Source: JBCDCU01 sp039180865
GTDB taxonomy: Bacteria; Pseudomonadota; Alphaproteobacteria; Rhizobiales; JACESI01
Length of the DNA: 19,726 bases
Assembly (NCBI GenBank): GCA_039180865.1
Contig: JBCDCZ010000051.1
Location: 1-19,726, forward strand
Direction of reading: 5' to 3'
The notes beneath the pieces are model-generated. The model did not search any database. It saw only the letters and a list, made by a program, of their open reading frames with translations, and had not been told where the DNA came from. Shown here piece after piece: positions 16,461-19,726 of the stretch; position 1 is the stretch's first letter, and each line of letters begins with the position of its first letter. Both the position numbers and the translations under genes were made by a program.

Positions 16461-17104
16461 AGCTGTTGGGATGCTGAGGAATCCAACTGGGCCGAAAATG
16501 ACGGTTCGGTTTGCTGAGGTTGCGGCGGGTTCGCAATGTTTTGCACGATGTTTTGAAAAGTGTTCAACGGAATACCAGCCTCGTTCGCAAGATCTGCCAC
16601 TTCGTTATCTTTCAAATTGGCGAGGAACTTCGGGTCAGTGACATCTAAGGCTTTGAGTTTTAGAGCTTGATCTGTGGTCAAGCCGAGGCTGGTGAACGGT
16701 TTAAGCGTGATCGAATCGTACTTATTCAGCAAGTCGTTTGCAATCGACTTGAGCTCTTGACCGGTCATTTGCTTGCTGTAATCGATGTTTGTTGTGTTCT
16801 CTTGAATAGTCAATGTACCGGTTGACAACAAATTGCTCACGACCGTGCCTTTTAGCGAATTTTTCAAATTCTCGTTGTTGGACGATGCGTTATCTACGAT
16901 GTTGGCGATTTTATTCAGTAGCCGTTGTTGGCCCGCCTGAATGTTATCGTTCTTCCAATAGGTATTGTAATTGGTATGTTTGAGATTGTCGTTCTTCGAT
17001 GACAGAGCGACTTTGTGGCTATCGTCAATTTGGTTGGCTTGGTTTTGCAGGTTCTGTAGGGCGGCGCGCGACGTCAAGTTTGCTTGCAGCGGTATCTTCG
17101 CCAT
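16457..17104 (-). CDS. Asn/Gln-rich protein of unknown function, possible type III secretion substrate
   Basis: I recognise no family. The 215-residue product has no cysteine, one Trp, many Asn, Gln, Ser and Leu, and seems nearly all helical with a loose N-terminus (MAKIPLQANLTSRAALQNL). The C-terminus (PPQPQQTEPSFSAQLDSSAS) looks disordered. It has no signal peptide or membrane segment. Its ATG at 17104 has GAGGGAGAG upstream. It follows the chaperone-like gene by 35 bp on the same strand, the usual chaperone-then-substrate order of type III secretion, and the composition suits a secreted substrate or filament/translocon-like protein. Hand-counted lines in this gene give about 42-47% GC, lower than its neighbours, partly from the Asn/Lys content. 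Function as an effector is inference. Confidence 0.6.
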   Translation of the reverse strand: MAKIPLQANLTSRAALQNLQNQANQIDDSHKVALSSKNDNLKHTNYNTYWKNDNIQAGQQRLLNKIANIVDNASSNNENLKNSLKGTVVSNLLSTGTLTIQENTTNIDYSKQMTGQELKSIANDLLNKYDSITLKPFTSLGLTTDQALKLKALDVTDPKFLANLKDNEVADLANEAGIPLNTFQNIVQNIANPPQPQQTEPSFSAQLDSSASQQL

Positions 17105-17139
17105 TTTGTCTCTCCCTCGGGGTTATGACACTGTAATGT

Positions 17140-17652
17140 TTATCCCCTGAAGACGATCGCATCTTCGGGCCCGCCGCTCAGGTGCGTCGGGTCTTTCTCA
17201 GGTGACACCACCGTCGGTGTGTCGCGGACCATTTCGGCCGCAGCATCGCCTTGCCCGGTGCCCTGAACTACGGCGTGTAAAAGCAACGTTTTATCGGCTA
17301 GGGTCTCGACGACGGAGATTACCGCCGCATCCGAGAGCGATCCGACGGGCAGAAGGCGACGTAAGACAACGGTCTTGTCGTCAGCCTCAAGGCCAATAAC
17401 TACAGGCTCTCCGTCGGTCAATAACGCGTTGATATTAAGCAGTGCAGCGTAGGTTTCCGCGCCAGGATTTGGCGCCTGCACAAATGTGCCGAAAGCCAGT
17501 ACTCCTGCTTCGCTTTCATACCGGGCGCTGATCGTAAGGCGCCCTTTTAGGCATCTGATGTGCCAGACACCGTCATCAATATCGCCAAATTCTTCTATCA
17601 GTTCACTTCGCTTCGCTGCGCGGTCGAACACAATTTCGATCTCGTCGTGCAC
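17140..17652 (-). CDS. CesT-like type III secretion chaperone (probable)
   Basis: A 170-residue acidic soluble protein. The middle has the alternating pattern of CesT/SycE-type chaperones: a beta strand pair (VWHIRCLKGRLTISARYE, then GVLAFGTFVQAP), a helix YAALLNINALL, a strand VVIGLEADDKTVVLRRLLPV (the LGLDP..VLLQRRLPL-like segment), and a helix SDAAVISVVETLADK. The last 45 residues are Pro/Thr/Gly-rich and look like a flexible tail. The start is GTG at 17652 with GGGGAGAAC upstream; no ATG is available nearby. The following gene, 35 bp on, would be its client. No type III structural genes are in the window, so the secretion machine would have to be elsewhere. The match is by pattern, not by a proven hit. 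Confidence 0.6.
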   Translation of the reverse strand: MHDEIEIVFDRAAKRSELIEEFGDIDDGVWHIRCLKGRLTISARYESEAGVLAFGTFVQAPNPGAETYAALLNINALLTDGEPVVIGLEADDKTVVLRRLLPVGSLSDAAVISVVETLADKTLLLHAVVQGTGQGDAAAEMVRDTPTVVSPEKDPTHLSGGPEDAIVFRG

Positions 17653-17701
17653 TTGGAGTTCTCCCCAAATTTGACAGGTGAAGCTAAGTCATCATTGCAC
17701 C

Positions 17702-17727
17702 GGAAATGTGTTAATTAGCATATTTCC
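17702..17727. promoter_or_regulatory. 26-bp near-perfect palindrome, candidate operator of the chaperone/substrate pair
   Basis: The ends are GGAAAT and ATTTCC around a TAATTA centre, and 22 of 26 positions obey the dyad. The nearer end lies 50 bp upstream of the GTG start at 17652, where a promoter-proximal regulator would bind. An AT-rich, long dyad fits MarR-, TetR- or LysR-like dimers; the regulator is not in the window. Confidence 0.5.
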
Positions 17728-18018
17728 CGTATGACGGTAAATCACCATTGATGTTTATGGGCATTTGTCAGTAAATTTTGCCTACGGCTGTAGGTGTACT
17801 GAAACGGTAATTGCCTGATATAGGCCGCTGTTTAGGCGGGTTGTTCTAAAGGCGCTTTCCCGATCGGATCAGTGGTTGTACATGCACCGCGATAATACCA
17901 CCGCGCAGGAACGCCACCCGCGCGTTTTGCATGGCGATACAAATCAAAATTCATTTCGCACAAGTTATTCTCAGCCCTTTGATCATAATTGGTGATCGCT
18001 GTTATCAATCATTTCACT

Positions 18019-18024
18019 TTGACA
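18019..18024 (+). promoter_or_regulatory. Possible -35 element (TTGACA) for the oxygenase gene
   Basis: An exact TTGACA lies about 60 bp before the likely ATG. No good -10 box is found at 16-18 bp (that position reads about CTTTCT), so only the -35 is supported. The hairpin-forming CCAGAA/TTCTGG sits where RNA polymerase or a regulator would contact. Confidence 0.3.
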
Positions 18025-18082
18025 ATTAACACCAGAATATTCTTTCTGGCGTATCGAAGCATTAGATTTTTTTTGTTTGCGT

Positions 18083-18706
18083 ATGAGTTTTGAAATGAAA
18101 GATATTCGTTGGCTCGCCAAAGATATTGGCATCATTGAGAATTTCCTGACCGAAACCGAGTGCGAAGACTACATCGCGTTCGCCGAAACCACCGGTTTTG
18201 AAGAGGCAACCGTGTCGACAGAAATCGGCATGGTCATGATGAAAGATATCCGGAACAATGACCGGGTGATGGTTGACGATTTCGACCGGGCCGATGATCT
18301 CTACATCCGCATATCAGAGTTTTTGCCCCAGCGTTTTAAAAAGAAATGGCAACCGGCCGGCCTTAATGAGCGCCTGCGCTTCTATCGCTATGATTCCGGT
18401 CAACAATTCGACTGGCACGGCGACGGCTATTTCGAACGAACGAATGGCGAGCGGAGCTTCTTCACGTTCATGGTCTATTTGAACGAGGGCTTCGATGGCG
18501 GCGGAACATCGTTTCAAAGAAATCTGTTCGGCAACCCGATCGGCACTGACATTACGATCGTCCCGCAAACGGGCCTCGCCCTGATCTTTCATCATCCTCT
18601 GATGCACAGAGGTGATCCTGTTATTGAGGGACGAAAATACGTTCTGCGTTCAGACGTTATGTTTTCCAGGATCGGTGCTGTTGAAGAGAGCACTATCGCT
18701 GAATGA
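18083..18706 (+). CDS. Prolyl-4-hydroxylase-like 2-oxoglutarate/Fe(II) oxygenase
   Basis: A 207-residue cytoplasmic protein with the double-stranded beta-helix signatures of the P4H family. Iron ligands are H112 and D114 in DWHGDGYF and H175 in PLMHRGD; the 2-oxoglutarate anchor is K185 or R189 in EGRKYVLRSDV. RFYRYDSGQQFDWH and FFTFMVYLNEGFDGGGTSF are typical family blocks. Such enzymes hydroxylate proline or other residues in proteins or small molecules, using O2 and 2-oxoglutarate; the target is unknown. Start choice is uncertain: ATG at 18083 is preferred, while TTG 18077 and ATG 18095 are alternatives, and none has a clear ribosome binding site. It is a single-gene unit ended by the hairpin at 18759. 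Confidence 0.85.
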   Translation: MSFEMKDIRWLAKDIGIIENFLTETECEDYIAFAETTGFEEATVSTEIGMVMMKDIRNNDRVMVDDFDRADDLYIRISEFLPQRFKKKWQPAGLNERLRFYRYDSGQQFDWHGDGYFERTNGERSFFTFMVYLNEGFDGGGTSFQRNLFGNPIGTDITIVPQTGLALIFHHPLMHRGDPVIEGRKYVLRSDVMFSRIGAVEESTIAE

Positions 18707-18758
18707 AGCGGTGAACTTCGGAACGCTGTCTCGATATTCATCTCCCCAGCAAAAAATA

Positions 18759-18790
18759 TGCGGCGCCGATAGGCGCCGCACTTTCTTTTT
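18759..18790. terminator. Strong rho-independent terminator, probably bidirectional
   Basis: A perfect 9-bp GC stem (TGCGGCGCC, GATA loop, GGCGCCGCA) is followed by CTTTCTTTTT on the plus strand and preceded by AAAAAA at 18751, which becomes a U-run on the minus strand. It lies between the convergent oxygenase and RNA ligase genes and can stop both. Confidence 0.9.
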
Positions 18791-18817
18791 GTGATCAGGA
18801 ACTCTGTTCGACTTCGA

Positions 18818-19726
18818 TCAATCATCTTTAATGACAAGATCCCGACCGAACCATTCCATGTCCCAAAGATCACGGAATTCATCGACTTTCGGCTCCGACT
18901 GACTTGCCTTCCTGATGATATCAAGCATGACGGAATGTCCATCACGACCATCGAGGATTGCGAAGGCAATTCTTTGAAGCCTGGGATCGACCCTGGAGCG
19001 AACCTCCATCGCGATCTCCTTACGCTCGGCGCCCTTCATTGTTGAAAGAAGCGCTTCGATATCCCGAAGGTGCCGGTTCGACATGGTCTTGATCTGCGCT
19101 TCATAATCACGCACCCGGACAGCGACCTCGTCGGGCAGGATCGGCAGAACATCGTCAAGCGCATTTTCCGCGATCCAAGCGAGCAGATTCTTCTCATAGG
19201 CGACACCCGACAGCGCCTTGTGCCGAAGAACGTAATGGTCAGCCTTGAGTTTCAGCCTGTGCCCACTGTCGAACGCGATGACGTATCCTTCGATGTTTTC
19301 CAGCGCACGGCTTGTTTCGACAAAGCTCTTCCCGTCGGAAACTTCTCCAAAAGTGTCCACGACCGGAACGCCATAGGACGTGGCCTCGGCTACCAAGGCG
19401 TCATGAGCAACATACGCACCGCTTTTTATGTCGCGGAGCGCAAGCAGAGTCAGCGCTGTCTTCTCGTAAGGAACGACAATCCGATTATCCGGAGACGTGT
19501 ATTCGAAGATCGGCGTTATGCCGTCTTTCAGACTCTCCATGCAGAGAGACCGAACAGCGTCATCGGCATTGCCAAGCGCAGCCTTTGCCTGATCGGTTAC
19601 GCCCATTCGGGTCATGAAAACCATCTCGCCACCGACCAAGCAGGGATGGATCATGGATCCATCAAGCTTGTCCATGACGATATGAGCCTCAGACCAGTCA
19701 ATTTCCTCGGGCCGCTCTCTCTCGCC
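18818..19726 (-). CDS. T4 RNA ligase 1 (Rnl1)-like ATP-dependent RNA ligase, 5' end off window
   Basis: The frame is open to the right edge, so 302 residues are visible and the N-terminus is missing; the first in-frame ATG (19675) lies at the catalytic motif and is not the start. Nucleotidyltransferase motifs are in order: motif I MDKLDGS (the Lys codon at 19667-19669 is the AMP-accepting lysine), a motif III-like FEYTSPDNRIVVPYEK, motif IV EGYVIAF, and motif V LKLKADHYVLRHK. T4 Rnl1 shares KEDGS, the SP.NRIVV block, EG.V and KxK at these places. The C-terminal 130 residues are helical, like the Rnl1 tRNA-specificity domain. The enzyme would seal 5'-phosphate and 3'-OH RNA ends, for example cleaved tRNA. 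No polynucleotide kinase partner is visible before the edge. Confidence 0.82.
   Translation of the reverse strand, partial: GERERPEEIDWSEAHIVMDKLDGSMIHPCLVGGEMVFMTRMGVTDQAKAALGNADDAVRSLCMESLKDGITPIFEYTSPDNRIVVPYEKTALTLLALRDIKSGAYVAHDALVAEATSYGVPVVDTFGEVSDGKSFVETSRALENIEGYVIAFDSGHRLKLKADHYVLRHKALSGVAYEKNLLAWIAENALDDVLPILPDEVAVRVRDYEAQIKTMSNRHLRDIEALLSTMKGAERKEIAMEVRSRVDPRLQRIAFAILDGRDGHSVMLDIIRKASQSEPKVDEFRDLWDMEWFGRDLVIKDD

Larger units (their letters stand above)
17653..18082. other. AT-rich intergenic region
   Basis: These 430 bp lie between the divergent chaperone-like gene and the oxygenase gene. Sampled lines give about 35-37% GC near both ends. Structures seen: the 26-bp palindrome listed separately, a small hairpin at 17781-17794 (CCTAC, GGCT, GTAGG), and CCAGAA...TTCTGG at 18032-18049 just after a TTGACA at 18019-18024. 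A 37-codon frame from 17882 has no ribosome binding site and no recognisable sequence, so it is not called. No tRNA or integrase remnant was found. Confidence 0.5.

Noticed and set aside
17653..17700. A tts-box-like stretch (minus strand GACTTAGCTTCACC) before the chaperone-like gene
   Set aside because: Only a loose match to the rhizobial TtsI box as I recall it; too many mismatches to call.
17882..17995. A 37-codon plus-strand frame in the AT-rich gap
   Set aside because: No ribosome binding site and no similarity I recognise; length is within chance expectation.
16338..18082. Possible integrative element with attachment sites around the secretion-like pair
   Set aside because: No integrase, transposase, tRNA or convincing flanking direct repeats were found. 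The chaperone-like gene itself has background GC (about 57% in one counted line), so transfer is only suggested by context.
1..19726. CRISPR arrays, rRNA, tRNA, riboswitches, insertion sequences
   Set aside because: Looked for regular repeat-spacer arrays, cloverleaf-like segments and transposase frames by eye and saw none.

Overview
The window looks like chromosomal DNA from an alphaproteobacterium, most likely of the order Hyphomicrobiales (Rhizobiales). The basis is protein style only: an FAD/GcvT-type dimethylglycine dehydrogenase relative, a DUF4189 secreted protein, a Tat-exported polyamine-type binding protein, and the look of FolD and PepN. No rRNA or tRNA is present to fix the genus. 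Hand-counted base composition is about 52-62% GC in the sampled core-gene lines and falls to about 35-47% in parts of the 16.5-18.1 kb region.

Left part (1-9.1 kb), mostly housekeeping and osmolyte metabolism. A minus-strand dimethylglycine/sarcosine dehydrogenase-like gene runs off the left edge. Next come a small four-helix membrane protein and a YugP-type membrane zinc peptidase on the plus strand. folD (minus) overlaps the peptidase tail to tail by 8 bp. A glutathione S-transferase gene, a GH63-like sugar-glycerate hydrolase gene (minus) and pepN (plus) follow. The methylated-glycine oxidase feeds one-carbon units to folate, where FolD acts, and the GH63 enzyme probably breaks down a compatible solute. 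Together they hint at a bacterium that meets osmolytes.

Middle (9.1-16.5 kb). A minus-strand set encodes a DUF4189 exported protein, a BtpA/SgcQ-like TIM barrel and an APRT-like phosphoribosyltransferase; the last two overlap by 11 bp. Divergent from it is an ABC import operon: Tat-exported PotD-like protein, two PotB/PotC-like permeases, PotA-like ATPase and a cytoplasmic polysaccharide-deacetylase-fold hydrolase, with two ATGA overlaps and RNA stem-loops after the binding-protein gene. At its 3' end sits the first part of a yeast-type cytosine deaminase gene, with an intact ribosome binding site but a stop at codon 18. The operon therefore appears to have lost its last enzyme.

Right part (16.4-19.7 kb), accessory. 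A minus-strand pair encodes a protein resembling CesT-type type III secretion chaperones and a 215-residue Asn/Gln-rich, cysteine-free protein that could be its secreted substrate. A 26-bp near-perfect palindrome lies about 50 bp upstream of the pair. Beyond an AT-rich gap is a prolyl-4-hydroxylase-like 2OG/Fe(II) oxygenase, then a clear terminator, then a T4 Rnl1-like RNA ligase that runs off the right edge. The orphan chaperone/substrate pair beside a decayed operon end is the best candidate for something new here.
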